A stretch of DNA of 64,000 bases from Paenibacillus sp. HB172176 (GTDB lineage: Bacteria; Bacillota; Bacilli; Paenibacillales; Paenibacillaceae): positions 45,297-109,296 of the forward strand of contig NZ_JAATHD010000023.1 in the NCBI RefSeq assembly GCF_011947265.1. The letters are read 5' to 3'. Every line of letters begins with the position of its first letter. Positions within the stretch are counted from its first letter, which is position 1. The notes under the pieces are model-generated. The model was not told where the DNA came from. It searched no databases and saw only the letters and a list, made by a program, of their open reading frames with translations. Shown here piece after piece: positions 1 through 8,797 of the stretch. The position numbers and the translations under genes were made by a program.

Positions 1-976
1 TGACCATCTTCGGGAACATATCCTCGCTGTAATGCTCCCAATGCCCCGAAGTTTTGTACAGCTCCACATTGGCCAGCACCGGCGTATACACATGCTCGTA
101 ACCGAGCCTCTCCTCAAGATCGACGATGTAACGCTCCATCGTTCTGCGCAGCTTCGCGCCGTTCGGCAGCCAGAGCGGCAGACCTTGGCCGACCTCGCGG
201 GAGAAGGTGAACATCTTCAGCTCGCGGCCCAGTTTCCTGTGGTCGCGCTTCTTCGCTTCCTCTAAGAAGTGGAGATGCTCGTCAAGCTGCGCTTTCTTCG
301 GGAACGCCGTGCCGTAGATGCGTTGCAGCATCTTATTCTTGGAATCGCCCCTCCAGTACGCGCCGGCCACATTCAGCAGCTTGAACGCTTTGATCTTGCC
401 GGTCGAAGGCAGATGCGGGCCGCGGCACAGATCGAAGAATTCGCCTTGATCATACAGCGTAATCACCGAATCCTGGGGCAGATCGCGGATCAGCTCGAGC
501 TTCAGCGGATCCTCCAGCTCCGTGAAGATGGCGATCGCTTCCTCGCGGCTTACTTCGCGCCTTCTGATCTCCAGATTCTCATTGGCGATCTTGGTCATCA
601 TCTTCTCGATTGCGTCCAAATCCTCCGATGAGAGGGATTGTTCCATATCGATGTCATAGTAGAAGCCGTCCTCGATGACGGGACCGATTCCCAGCTTCAC
701 GGCTTTGTCGCCGTATATACGCTTCAGCGCCTGCGCGAGAAGATGCGCGGTGCTGTGACGGTATACCTCCAGCCCGTCCGCGGAGTCAAGCGTTACGATT
801 TCGATTGCCGCGTCTTGTTCGATCCCCGTATATACATCCACGACCTTTCCGTCGACCTTGCCCGCTACTGCGTTCTTCCGAAGTCCCGGCGAGATCGAAC
901 CCGCCACCTCTTCAATTGTTGTGCCCGAAGCGAATTCCTTCTTTGCGCCGTCCGGAAATGTTAATTGAATAGCCAC
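1..976 (-). CDS. thrS: Threonyl-tRNA synthetase (3' part outside window)
   Basis: Charges tRNA-Thr with threonine in the cytoplasm. About 325 codons are present and the C-terminal catalytic core and anticodon domain lie beyond the window edge. The translation starts with a TGS-type domain (MAIQLTFPDG), followed by the editing-domain motif HSTAHLLAQAL near residue 76 and the LCRGPHLPSTGKIKAFKLL stretch typical of ThrRS. The start chosen is GTG at 976, about 10 bases after AGGAGG; the ATG at 986 is out of frame. A T-box leader lies upstream, so expression should respond to uncharged tRNA-Thr. In Bacillus thrS follows ytxC; here the nag and aga genes separate them. Confidence 0.96.
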   Translation of the reverse strand, partial: MAIQLTFPDGAKKEFASGTTIEEVAGSISPGLRKNAVAGKVDGKVVDVYTGIEQDAAIEIVTLDSADGLEVYRHSTAHLLAQALKRIYGDKAVKLGIGPVIEDGFYYDIDMEQSLSSEDLDAIEKMMTKIANENLEIRRREVSREEAIAIFTELEDPLKLELIRDLPQDSVITLYDQGEFFDLCRGPHLPSTGKIKAFKLLNVAGAYWRGDSKNKMLQRIYGTAFPKKAQLDEHLHFLEEAKKRDHRKLGRELKMFTFSREVGQGLPLWLPNGAKLRRTMERYIVDLEERLGYEHVYTPVLANVELYKTSGHWEHYSEDMFPKMV

Positions 977-1021
977 TTTCGTTCATCCTCCTGATTTGTA
1001 CAATTTGCAAGCCGAGAGCGC

Positions 1022-1059
1022 AAAAAAAAAGCACGCATCCCTGCCAAGGGACGAGTGCT
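1022..1059 (-). terminator. Terminator of the thrS T-box leader
   Basis: On the minus strand the arms AGCAC and GTGCT, with CCCTTGGCAGGG inside, form a hairpin followed by nine T residues. It sits between the T-box core and the thrS ribosome site, as expected for the leader's own terminator. Confidence 0.88.
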
Positions 1060-1312
1060 TGTTCGCTCGTGGTTCCACCCTACTTCAACTGCGATGCCAG
1101 ACCTTGTTCGGCCAAAGCATGTCATGCAGTTCTCGTATCATCTGGTAACGGAGATTTCCGGTACGGCATACAGCGGCTTCGCAAGAGCTTGTCCGTTTCA
1201 ACCGTACAGCATAAGAAGGGGTATATCCGCCCGCGTCAGGTAAGGAAATTTCAGCCTCGTTTCCTCTCTCTTATCCAAGCGCGTCCGGCAGACACATGAC
1301 TTCTGTCATAGC
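1025..1312 (-). promoter_or_regulatory. T-box riboswitch leader of thrS
   Basis: The minus strand carries the T-box core AGGGTGGAACCACG (about 1067-1080) followed by a terminator hairpin and a T run (1022-1059). A stem I-like region with GAGAGAGGAAA lies about 190 bases upstream. The arrangement matches tRNA-sensing antiterminator leaders of aminoacyl-tRNA synthetase genes. A candidate threonine specifier ACC is at 1221-1219, about 140 bases before the T-box core and flanked by pairing segments CAGC/GCTG and AGAAG/CTTCT. The specifier is an inference; the leader itself is clear. Confidence 0.93.
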
Positions 1313-1446
1313 TGATCACATTCATTATGTGCATCATTATAGCGCCAACTCGGGGGGAGGTCAAGAGAGGTATGCGGGTAAAGTCAACTTTATCGCCGCC
1401 TTCGTCAAGAGACGCTTGCCAAAACCAAGGATTCGCGTCATAATTT

Positions 1447-1471
1447 AATTAGTATAATATTTATACCAATT
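1447..1471 (+). promoter_or_regulatory. Palindromic operator and -10 region before nagB
   Basis: A near-perfect palindrome of 25 bases (10 of 12 arm positions match; arms AATTAGTATAAT and its partner ending TATACCAATT) contains a TATAAT at 1453-1458. It ends 4 bases before the GAGGAG ribosome site of nagB. The minus-strand half TTGGTATA resembles GntR-type amino-sugar operators, but the neighbouring regulator is ROK type, so the cognate repressor is unknown. No good -35 is visible. Confidence 0.55.
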
Positions 1472-1489
1472 ATAGAGGAGTTGTTGGGA

Positions 1490-2263
1490 ATGTCTTTCAT
1501 AAACCCGATTTACAGCGGTAAAGTCGATGAATTGAAGGTCCGCATCTATGAGAATCGCCAAGCTATGGGAGCTGCGGCAGGAGAGGATATCGCTGCGAAA
1601 ATGAAAGAACTGCTCGCCTCGAAGCCATCCATTCGAATGATATTCGCCGCCGCGCCTTCGCAGAACGAAGCGCTTGAGGCGCTGCTTCAAGCAGAAGGTA
1701 TCGATTGGTCCAGAGTAACTGCCTTCCACATGGATGAGTATATCGGTCTGCCAGGGGATGCTCCGCAGCGCTTCAGCCAATTTCTTAAGGATCGGCTGTT
1801 CGGCAAAGCAAGCTTCGCCGAGGTGAATCTCATCGACAGCTCCGCCTCGATCGAAGAAGAATGCGAGCGCTATGCCGCCAAGCTGACGCAAGCTCCAATC
1901 GACATCGTCTGTCTGGGCATCGGGGAGAATGGACATATTGCGTTCAATGATCCCCCGGTAGCCGATTTCCGTGATCCTTTGCTGATGAAGCCGGTGGAGC
2001 TCGACATGGACTGCCGCGTGCAACAAGTCAATGACGGCTGCTTCCCCGAAGTGGACGCCGTGCCGACCCACGCGTTGACGCTTACGATTCCGGCGCTCAT
2101 GGGCGGCGCGCATCTGTTCTGCGTCGTGCCCGGGAAGACGAAGCATGATGCTGTGCGGCGGACGCTTCACGACGCAATCTCCGAGCAATGTCCGGCAACG
2201 ATTCTTCGCACTCATGGCGATTGCACGCTCTATGCCGATATTGACTCTTACGGGAAGGTGTAA
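1490..2263 (+). CDS. nagB: Glucosamine-6-phosphate deaminase
   Basis: Converts glucosamine-6-phosphate to fructose-6-phosphate and ammonia. The 257-residue protein has the family signatures HMDEYIGLP (D82, E83) and GIGENGHIAFNDP (H149) and ends with the expected ILRTH stretch. The start is the ATG at 1490, 9 bases after GAGGAG; a TTG at 1481 sits too close to that site. nagA begins 2 bases after the stop, so the two are almost certainly cotranscribed. A palindrome overlaps the likely -10. Related isomerases such as the galactosamine-6-phosphate enzyme AgaI share these motifs, so the exact sugar is inferred from nagA. Confidence 0.9.
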   Translation: MSFINPIYSGKVDELKVRIYENRQAMGAAAGEDIAAKMKELLASKPSIRMIFAAAPSQNEALEALLQAEGIDWSRVTAFHMDEYIGLPGDAPQRFSQFLKDRLFGKASFAEVNLIDSSASIEEECERYAAKLTQAPIDIVCLGIGENGHIAFNDPPVADFRDPLLMKPVELDMDCRVQQVNDGCFPEVDAVPTHALTLTIPALMGGAHLFCVVPGKTKHDAVRRTLHDAISEQCPATILRTHGDCTLYADIDSYGKV

Positions 2264-2265
2264 TT

Positions 2266-3429
2266 ATGACCCAATATGTGACGGGAAAATGTCTGCGCGG
2301 CTCATCCCCCATTCGAATCGGGATCGAACAAAACCGGATAGCGACAATCGAGCCGTTAAAAGAGTCGTTGGATGAAACAAACGGCGCCGATCTGCCATGG
2401 ATCGGCGCCGGCTTGATCGATCTGCAGATTAACGGATACGGGGGCATCGACTTTAATACGCATCCACTCTCCGAGGAAAGCGTTCATAGAGCCGCGCGCA
2501 TGCTGTTGGCGCAAGGCATTACTTCTTTTTATCCAACCTTGATCACCAATTCGGATGAAGCGATAGAAGCTTCTCTGGATACGATAGCGAAGGCTTGCCG
2601 CGCCGACAATCTTACTTCGGCAAGCATCAAGGGCATTCATCTGGAGGGACCGTTTTTAACACCCGAGGATGGAGCGAGGGGGGCGCATAGCGCAGCTTTT
2701 GTTAAAGCGCCGGACTGGGAGCTCTTTCAACGCTGGCAGAGGATCGCCGAGGGCCGCATTGCCATTCTGACATTGTCGCCGGAATGGGATGGAGCTTGCG
2801 ATTTCATTGCCAAGTGCGCAGGCAGCGGAGTTGTCGTCTCGATCGGGCATACATCTGCGACTCCCGAACAGATACGCGCGGCGGTTGAGGCGGGCGCAAG
2901 CATGAGCACGCATCTGGGCAACGGATCCCATCTCATGCTGCCAAGGCATTCGAATTACATTTGGGAGCAGCTTGCATCGGATGAGCTGGCTGCGGGCATT
3001 ATTGCAGACGGCTTTCATCTGCCGGAAGCGCTGCTGAAAGTATTCCTTCGCGCGAAGCGCGATCAAATCTTTCTAGTCAGCGATGCCGTCTATCTGAGCG
3101 GCATGAAAGCCGGAAGATACAATAGTCATATCGGCGGGGATATTGTCCTGACCGAGGAGGGCAGACTTCATCTTGCTTCGAACGAGAAAATTCTTGCGGG
3201 TTCGGCTCAAATGCTGACTGCCGGCATTGACCATCTGGTTCGAAAGGGACTGCTCACGCTTGAGGAAAGCTGGGCTCTTGCATCGCAAAATCCGGCTCGT
3301 ATCATGAAGCTTGGACGTCACGGAATTATCGAGCCTGACGCTGTTGCCGATCTTGTGCTGTTCCATAACAAAAACGACAAAATAGCGATTGAAGCCGTGT
3401 ACAAAGAAGGTCAGAAGGTAATCCCCTGA
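2266..3429 (+). CDS. nagA: N-acetylglucosamine-6-phosphate deacetylase
   Basis: Removes acetate from GlcNAc-6-phosphate, feeding NagB. The 387-residue amidohydrolase-fold protein has an N-terminal small beta domain, the substrate motif GLIDLQINGYGG, the metal-binding GIHLEGPFL, then SIGHTSA, STHLGNGSH and the catalytic aspartate motif LVSDAV. Length is normal for the family. It begins 2 bases after nagB, without room for its own promoter. Its 3' end overlaps the end of the convergent ROK regulator by 19 bases. No PTS or other sugar transporter is linked to this cluster inside the window. Confidence 0.92.
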   Translation: MTQYVTGKCLRGSSPIRIGIEQNRIATIEPLKESLDETNGADLPWIGAGLIDLQINGYGGIDFNTHPLSEESVHRAARMLLAQGITSFYPTLITNSDEAIEASLDTIAKACRADNLTSASIKGIHLEGPFLTPEDGARGAHSAAFVKAPDWELFQRWQRIAEGRIAILTLSPEWDGACDFIAKCAGSGVVVSIGHTSATPEQIRAAVEAGASMSTHLGNGSHLMLPRHSNYIWEQLASDELAAGIIADGFHLPEALLKVFLRAKRDQIFLVSDAVYLSGMKAGRYNSHIGGDIVLTEEGRLHLASNEKILAGSAQMLTAGIDHLVRKGLLTLEESWALASQNPARIMKLGRHGIIEPDAVADLVLFHNKNDKIAIEAVYKEGQKVIP

Positions 3430-4613
3430 AGGGCATTCGACTGCTGCTCCCATTCGCCGATCATCGCGGCGGCGGCTCCGATCGCTCCGGTATAGGGATA
3501 AAGATCGGAGACCGCCAGCTCCGCCTTTTCCCCGCTGAAACGAATCGTCTTCTCGCGCAGCTCCTGCTCAATAAACGGAAGCAAAAAGGATGAAAGCTTC
3601 ATTAGAGGACCGTCGAACAGGATTAAGCCGGGATTCAATAAATTCACGGCGCTCGACAAGGCGTAGCCTATCGCTCTTCCCGCCCGCGACAGCTCCTCCA
3701 GAACGATTTCATTATTCGATTCGGCCTGAAGAACCAACCACTGAATCGTCATATTCTCATAAGCTGCTCCGAGCGCGGCGCTCAATCGCTCATACAACGC
3801 CGGCAACCCGACCACCGCTTCCAGACAACCGCAGCGGCCGCAGGCGCAGCGGGGACCGTTCGGCTCCACGACGATATGTCCGAGCTCTCCGGCCGCTCCA
3901 TAGGCTCCGCGCAAAATTTCGCCATTCATAATCAAGCTGCAGCCCACTCCCGTGCCGAATGAGCAATAAATGAAATTGCGCAGCCCCGCCGCGCGGCCAT
4001 GCCAGCGCTCGCCCAATGAAGCCAGCTTGACATTATTATCAATAATATAAGAGATGGGGCTGTCGGCTCGCAGCATTTCAAGCAACGGAACATCGCTCCA
4101 GCCCAAGTGGCTGGAGCCGACGACCGTAACTCTGGCCGCATCCAGCAACGCGGGAATGCCGAAGCCCGCGCCGACAATCGCATTTGCGCCGTATTGCTTC
4201 ACTAGCTCCTTCGAGTGCTCTCGAACCCGTGCGACGATAGTCTGCGGATTATGCAAGTCATGCTTGCGAATCGGCATTTCGAAATATTCGAGCGGATTGG
4301 CGTACAGATCCGTAATGACGCCAAGAACGGATGAAGCGCCCAGTTGCATCCCGATTGCCAGCCGGTTCCTCGGTTCGAAGACGATGCCGACGGCTTTGCG
4401 GCCTGCTCCCGTTCGTCCGAGCAATCCCGTCTCGGTGATATAGCCGCCTGCGATCAGCTCGTCCACAATGACATTAACCGTGTTTTTGTTCAATTCCAGC
4501 ATTGCCGCGAGCTCCGCCCTGGTCGAACGCCTGCGCTCCTTGAGCATACCGTATACAAGCTTGCGATTGATTTCCTTGACCAGCGTAGGTCCTCTTCCCT
4601 TTGAAACGGTCAT
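3411..4613 (-). CDS. ROK-family transcriptional regulator (NagC/XylR type)
   Basis: A 400-residue repressor-like protein. Residues about 10-65 form a winged helix-turn-helix (STRAELAAMLELNKNTVNVIVDEL is the recognition region), followed by a sugar-kinase-like ROK domain with FGTGVGCSLI, GAAGELGH and the zinc motif CACGRCGC. GGAGG lies 7 bases before the ATG. The gene is convergent with nagBA, overlapping the nagA end, and it is the natural candidate to sense an amino-sugar phosphate and control this cluster; that role is inferred from position. Which sugar it binds cannot be read from the sequence. Confidence 0.88.
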   Translation of the reverse strand: MTVSKGRGPTLVKEINRKLVYGMLKERRRSTRAELAAMLELNKNTVNVIVDELIAGGYITETGLLGRTGAGRKAVGIVFEPRNRLAIGMQLGASSVLGVITDLYANPLEYFEMPIRKHDLHNPQTIVARVREHSKELVKQYGANAIVGAGFGIPALLDAARVTVVGSSHLGWSDVPLLEMLRADSPISYIIDNNVKLASLGERWHGRAAGLRNFIYCSFGTGVGCSLIMNGEILRGAYGAAGELGHIVVEPNGPRCACGRCGCLEAVVGLPALYERLSAALGAAYENMTIQWLVLQAESNNEIVLEELSRAGRAIGYALSSAVNLLNPGLILFDGPLMKLSSFLLPFIEQELREKTIRFSGEKAELAVSDLYPYTGAIGAAAAMIGEWEQQSNALQGITF

Positions 4614-4633
4614 TTCTCAGCCTCCAAACCGAA

Positions 4634-4656
4634 GAAGACGGCAAGCAGCCGTCTTC
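4634..4656 (-). terminator. Hairpin between aldolase and ROK genes
   Basis: A perfect 9-base stem (GAAGACGGC with its complement, 5-base loop) lies in the 115-base gap. On the minus strand it is followed by TTCGGTTT, a weak T tract, so it may end the deoR-aldolase transcript or work as a partial terminator or attenuator in front of the ROK gene. Confidence 0.55.
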
Positions 4657-4728
4657 CTTGTCCAACTTGATAAGTCCATTATATCCGATTAAGGCAATCC
4701 CTTGCTGAGAAATTAACGTCGATGCCGC

Positions 4729-5583
4729 TTACGCTTTGCCGACTGCCCCGCATATACGCATCTTCTCCATGGCCGCTTCTTTCAAAGCCTGCTTGGCCGG
4801 CACCATATATTTGCGCGGATCATTCTCGTCGGGATTGTCCGCGAATACGCGTTTGATGGCATCCGTGAAAACGATGCGAAGCTCGGTAGCGACATTCACC
4901 TTCGCCATGCCCAGAGAGACGGCCCGTTTCACTTGCGCCTTTGGAATGCCGGAGCCTCCATGCAGAACAAGCGGCACGGACACAAGCCCGGCAATCCGCT
5001 CAATGCGGTCGAAATCGATTCTCGGCTCTCCTTTGTAAATGCCATGAGCGGTGCCAATGGCCGGCGCAAGCGTCGGAACCCCGCTCAACTCCACGAAGCT
5101 CGCGCATTCATCCGGATCTGCCATTAAAGCTTCATTCTCCGCAACGACGATATCATCCTCCACGCCTCCCACCTTGCCAAGCTCCGCTTCAACATTTACG
5201 CCTGCCGCTTTGGCGATTTCCACGACGCGCAACGTTTGACGCAGGTTCTCCTGGAAGGCATGCATCGAAGCATCGATCATGACCGATGTGTATCCCGCGC
5301 GGATGCATCGGACAACAATATCGAATTCCGTGCAATGATCGAGATGCAGGGCAATCGGCACGCCGGAACGATCTGCAGCGACGCGGGCCGCGGCGGCGAC
5401 ATACTCGGGACCGAGATGCTTCACGGTTCCTACCGTAGTCTGAAGAATGAGCGGCGAGCGGGTAGCCTCCGCGGCCTCCACCACCCCTTGCAGCATTTCC
5501 AGCGTATGCACGTTGAAAGCGGCAACCGCATAACCCTCTCTGCGAGCTTTCTGCAATAATGGCGTTGAAGATACTAATGACAT
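4729..5583 (-). CDS. Class II ketose-1,6-bisphosphate aldolase (tagatose/fructose type)
   Basis: A zinc aldolase of 284 residues that cleaves a ketose-1,6-bisphosphate to dihydroxyacetone phosphate and glyceraldehyde-3-phosphate. Visible motifs are ALHLDHC (catalytic D82, zinc ligand H83), EAELGKVGG, GTAHGIYKG and LHGGSGIP, in the GatY/KbaY/FbaA order. It starts 2 bases after the DeoR-type regulator gene, with GAGGAG inside the regulator's end, so the two form an operon. Together with the divergent AgaS-like gene this suggests a GalNAc or tagatose-6-phosphate branch, but no tagatose-6-phosphate kinase is present here. A plain fructose-bisphosphate role cannot be excluded. Confidence 0.88.
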   Translation of the reverse strand: MSLVSSTPLLQKARREGYAVAAFNVHTLEMLQGVVEAAEATRSPLILQTTVGTVKHLGPEYVAAAARVAADRSGVPIALHLDHCTEFDIVVRCIRAGYTSVMIDASMHAFQENLRQTLRVVEIAKAAGVNVEAELGKVGGVEDDIVVAENEALMADPDECASFVELSGVPTLAPAIGTAHGIYKGEPRIDFDRIERIAGLVSVPLVLHGGSGIPKAQVKRAVSLGMAKVNVATELRIVFTDAIKRVFADNPDENDPRKYMVPAKQALKEAAMEKMRICGAVGKA

Positions 5584-5585
5584 AA

Positions 5586-6398
5586 TTAAGACTCCTCTCC
5601 CGTTGTCTGCTTCTTCCGAACGAGATGCACGGTCAGCCCATGCTCCCGCAATTGCTGCAATTCCCGCTCACCCAGCTCCGCATCGGTAACGCAAGCCTGA
5701 ACGGCCGATAACGGCGCAATCGTGAAAATTGACGCCTTGCCAACCTTCGATTGATCGAAAACGGCGATTGTTTGCGCCGATCTTGCAATCATCAGCTTGC
5801 CGATATGAGCCTCCAGCTCTGAATACGTTGTAAACCCCTGCGCAGCCGTGAACCCGTCAACGCCCAGGAACATCTTCGTAATATTAAGATCCTCCACCGT
5901 CTTCTCCGCAAGCGGCCCGCATAGCTCGAAGCTGTTCTTGCGCATGACGCCTCCTGTCAGTACGACCTGCACATCCTCGCTGTCGGACAACTCCATCGCA
6001 ATATTGACGGCATTCGTCACAACCGTCAGATTACGCCGGTCCTTCAGCTTCCGGGCTATGAGGAAGGTGGTCGTTCCGCCAGTCAAGGCAATAATATCTC
6101 CGTCCGCGACAAGAGAAGCGGCTTTCTCCGCAATCGCCTCCTTCTCAGGCAGCAGTATATTCCTCTTCTCATGAAAGGTGGCTTCCTTCATGGCGGAATA
6201 GCTTTCGTATTGAACACCGCCAATCGTTCGAATGACGCCGTTTAATTCCGCCAATGCGTCCATATCTCTTCTTGCCGTCGCCTCGGATATATCGAATTTG
6301 AGCATCGCTTCCTGAATGGAGAGCCGTCCTTCCAGTTTCAGCTGGCGCAAGGCATCCTCCCGCCGCTTGCCGCTTTTGGACATCGTGAGCTTGTTCAT
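5586..6398 (-). CDS. DeoR-family transcriptional regulator (AgaR-like)
   Basis: A 270-residue sugar-responsive repressor. It has an N-terminal helix-turn-helix (RLSIQEAMLKFDISEATARRD as the core) and a C-terminal ISOCOT/phosphosugar-binding domain with the typical LTGG, TNAVNIA and VVLTGG motifs. ATG at 6398 follows AGGAGG by 9 bases; an upstream ATG at 6437 has no such site. It is cotranscribed with the aldolase and divergent from the AgaS-like gene, with a perfect inverted repeat between them. DeoR proteins control aga/gat/fru loci in other bacteria, so control of both flanking units is likely. Confidence 0.9.
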   Translation of the reverse strand: MNKLTMSKSGKRREDALRQLKLEGRLSIQEAMLKFDISEATARRDMDALAELNGVIRTIGGVQYESYSAMKEATFHEKRNILLPEKEAIAEKAASLVADGDIIALTGGTTTFLIARKLKDRRNLTVVTNAVNIAMELSDSEDVQVVLTGGVMRKNSFELCGPLAEKTVEDLNITKMFLGVDGFTAAQGFTTYSELEAHIGKLMIARSAQTIAVFDQSKVGKASIFTIAPLSAVQACVTDAELGERELQQLREHGLTVHLVRKKQTTGEES

Positions 6399-6456
6399 AT
6401 ATCCATTCCTCCTGTCTTTAAAGCAAGTATACCGCAATTTAAAGATTTTTTAAATC

Positions 6457-6483
6457 ATTATTTGATTGATTCGATCAAATAAT
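6457..6483. promoter_or_regulatory. Perfect inverted repeat, candidate DeoR-type operator
   Basis: ATTATTTGAT and ATCAAATAAT form a perfect 10-base inverted repeat with a 7-base spacer, in the AT-rich divergent intergenic region between the DeoR-type gene and the AgaS-like gene. Its position allows simultaneous control of both transcripts. Confidence 0.7.
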
Positions 6484-6556
6484 TATTGATTCCGTCACAT
6501 TAATACAGTACACTTTCCTTAACAACTGCTGTTAGGCAGGATGAGGAGGCAATAGA

Positions 6557-7606
6557 ATGAGCTTAACTTATTCCGAAATCAAGCAGCAATACGAAGCGTT
6601 GCGGCTTACATTCGCGTACATGCTGTCCCAGCGCGACAGGCTCACTGCATTTATGAAGGAAAGTGAGGCATCATCCATCGCGTTCGTCGGCTGCGGCTCC
6701 AGCTACGCGCTGAGCGTCTCGGCCGCGCGATCGTTCCAATTGCGCGGCGGCATTCCGGCGTACGCGTTCGCAGGGGGAGATCTGATGCTGAACGCTTCGC
6801 GTTATAGGAGCACGCTAAGAGGCGCGCTGCTCGTACTGCCATCGCGTTCGGGCAGCACGACCGAGATCATGGAAGCGATTCCGCTGCTTCAACAAGACGA
6901 GCGGCGCCCGCTGCTTGCGCTGACCTGCGTGCAAGACTCGCCCTTATCGAAGGTTGCCGATTATGCGCTGGAGCTCCCATGGGCATTCGACAACAGCGTA
7001 TGCCAGACGCGCACGGTGACGAATCTCTACGTCGCCAATCTGATGCTTGCCGCCTTCTACGGCAATGACGATGCTCTTATCGATTCAATTCGAGAGGCTG
7101 TCGCTCACGGCGAGACATTCATGTCCGGATCGGAGCAGGCTATACGGAGAACGGCGGGCTTTGCGTGGGAGAATGCCGTCGTGCTTGCTGACGGCGAGCT
7201 TAACGGCTTAGCCGCGGAAGGTGCGATCGCCATGACCGAAATCGCCAACGCTCAAGCGCATGCTCATCACTTGCTTGATGTGAGGCATGGTCCCATGGTT
7301 ACGATCGGACGGGATACTTTGGTCCTGGCGGCGCTGAATGACGGCGGCTTTGAGTATCAGCTCAAGCTGCTCGCCGACCTGAAAGCGCGCGGCGCAACCG
7401 TCATCGCCTATATCGATCAGGATGAGGCTCGGCAGCTCTATCTCTCTGCTGCCGATCTGGTCGTTTCGTCGAACATGAAGCTCGATTTCGCCGTCCGAGG
7501 CATCCCTTTTATCTTCATAGCGCAAATCGCAGCCATTTGCGGGGCGGATCGACAAGGCATCAATCCCGATCAACCGGATGGCCTTGACGCCTGGGTTAAG
7601 CTGTAA
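6557..7606 (+). CDS. SIS-domain sugar-phosphate isomerase/deaminase (AgaS-like)
   Basis: A 349-residue protein with two SIS domains, like AgaS, FrlB and the isomerase half of GlmS. The first domain shows FVGCGSSYAL and LPSRSGSTTEIMEA (phosphosugar-binding serines), the second holds the conserved EIANAQAHAHHLLDVRHGPMV segment. It likely acts on an amino-sugar phosphate (galactosamine-6-phosphate for AgaS). GAGGAGG precedes the ATG by 7 bases. It is divergent from the DeoR-aldolase pair, sharing the inverted repeat, and ends before a clear terminator. A fructoselysine-type deglycase role is the main alternative. Confidence 0.82.
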   Translation: MSLTYSEIKQQYEALRLTFAYMLSQRDRLTAFMKESEASSIAFVGCGSSYALSVSAARSFQLRGGIPAYAFAGGDLMLNASRYRSTLRGALLVLPSRSGSTTEIMEAIPLLQQDERRPLLALTCVQDSPLSKVADYALELPWAFDNSVCQTRTVTNLYVANLMLAAFYGNDDALIDSIREAVAHGETFMSGSEQAIRRTAGFAWENAVVLADGELNGLAAEGAIAMTEIANAQAHAHHLLDVRHGPMVTIGRDTLVLAALNDGGFEYQLKLLADLKARGATVIAYIDQDEARQLYLSAADLVVSSNMKLDFAVRGIPFIFIAQIAAICGADRQGINPDQPDGLDAWVKL

Positions 7607-7668
7607 CCCTTAAGGGCAGACTGCCGAAAGAGAAAATTTTTCTCGAAGTCTTGCGAAGTTGGCAAAAA

Positions 7669-7713
7669 AAGCTGCGTTAAAGGACATCTTCATCCTTTGG
7701 CGCAGCTTTCTTG
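7669..7713 (+). terminator. Terminator after the AgaS-like gene
   Basis: AAGCTGCG...CGCAGCTT with an inner AAAGGA...TCCTTT stem forms a long hairpin followed by TCTTG. The opposite strand has TTTTTTT after the stem, so it may also stop the convergent ytxC transcript. Confidence 0.82.
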
Positions 7714-7756
7714 ATTGGGTAATGTCATGTTGTTAGTTTGATTCATTCGCTATCGC

Positions 7757-8692
7757 TCAAGGCTTAATCAGCTCATCCAAGGTTTGCGAGCAAGAGCTGC
7801 AGTCGACGCAGACCGATACGCGATCATCGAAAATCGTTTGAATCGTTCGAATAACCTGCATTTCCGCTTGTCTCGTATGCACGACGATTTGCTTCGGAGA
7901 GACGGAGATGAGCGAAGAAATGACCATATCCTCGATATTCATCTCCGTCTCCAGCATTTCCGCCACGATTCGATCTGACGGCGGCTTCGGTTCAATCGGT
8001 TGGAAGCTGGAATTGTACAGCATAAATTCATGACCGCCCTTGTGAAGCAAGTGTACAATGGAAACCTTGGATTCCTGAAGCTGGACGAAATATTTCAACA
8101 ACGAAATAAACTCCTGATATTGCTTATCCAGCACATATTCATCCATGGCATATTCCACAATGTCCTTCAGCTCGCTCCGATAGTTCTGCAATCGGAATCG
8201 AACAAAGCCTTGAAGCTGAAGCTGGGCATGCTCGGACAAATACAGTTCGACTTCATCCGCGATCTTCTTCTTCCTGCGATTTCGGTCCGCTTCTTGAAAC
8301 CGGCTTCCGAGTTGATCCCATTCCATGCCTTTCAGCAAGCCTTCGCAATATTTCTCGATCGCCTCCGTCTCAAGCGCCGGAATATTGTGATGCTTTCGCC
8401 TGATCATCTTCAATACCAATTCCGCTTCAAGCTCGCTCAATATAAATTCGGCAATCGCGTTCGCAGCTCCCTGATACACGAGATGCCCGTGCTCCGCCAA
8501 ACGAAAGCCGGGCAGAATCCCCTTGCATCGAATACCTCTATCTTCCAAAATATCATAATCCACCGCTGCCTGGAGTTGCACGCCGGGCTTCGCATTATGT
8601 AATGCATGATTGGTATGCTCTTTCAGCAACGCTTGTAATTTAACGGAAACAGCTTCCATATCCTTCGCAATGGCAATGGTAAACAGCTCCAT
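7757..8692 (-). CDS. ytxC: YtxC-like sporulation-associated protein
   Basis: A 311-residue soluble protein that matches the YtxC family, defined in Bacillus by its place between dnaI and thrS and by a supposed sporulation role. It has no transmembrane segment and ends with the characteristic VCVDCSSCSQTLDELI cysteine cluster. The start is ATG at 8692 with AAGGAG 7 bases upstream; a 50-residue N-terminal extension is possible by frame but lacks family character. Function is not known. Here it lies between an amino-sugar cluster and mqnC, not beside dnaI or thrS. Confidence 0.8.
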   Translation of the reverse strand: MELFTIAIAKDMEAVSVKLQALLKEHTNHALHNAKPGVQLQAAVDYDILEDRGIRCKGILPGFRLAEHGHLVYQGAANAIAEFILSELEAELVLKMIRRKHHNIPALETEAIEKYCEGLLKGMEWDQLGSRFQEADRNRRKKKIADEVELYLSEHAQLQLQGFVRFRLQNYRSELKDIVEYAMDEYVLDKQYQEFISLLKYFVQLQESKVSIVHLLHKGGHEFMLYNSSFQPIEPKPPSDRIVAEMLETEMNIEDMVISSLISVSPKQIVVHTRQAEMQVIRTIQTIFDDRVSVCVDCSSCSQTLDELIKP

Positions 8693-8797
8693 ACGCTCGC
8701 TCACTCCTTCCTTCCGTTTCAGTATATGGTCCGTGGACGCTGTATATACGAAGAAGAGATTGGCATTAGCCTGGAGGAGCGTACATGCATGAAAGAC

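Noticed and set aside
1481..2263. TTG start for nagB at 1481
   Set aside because: It directly follows GAGGAG without spacing; the ATG at 1490 has proper spacing and starts the family core.
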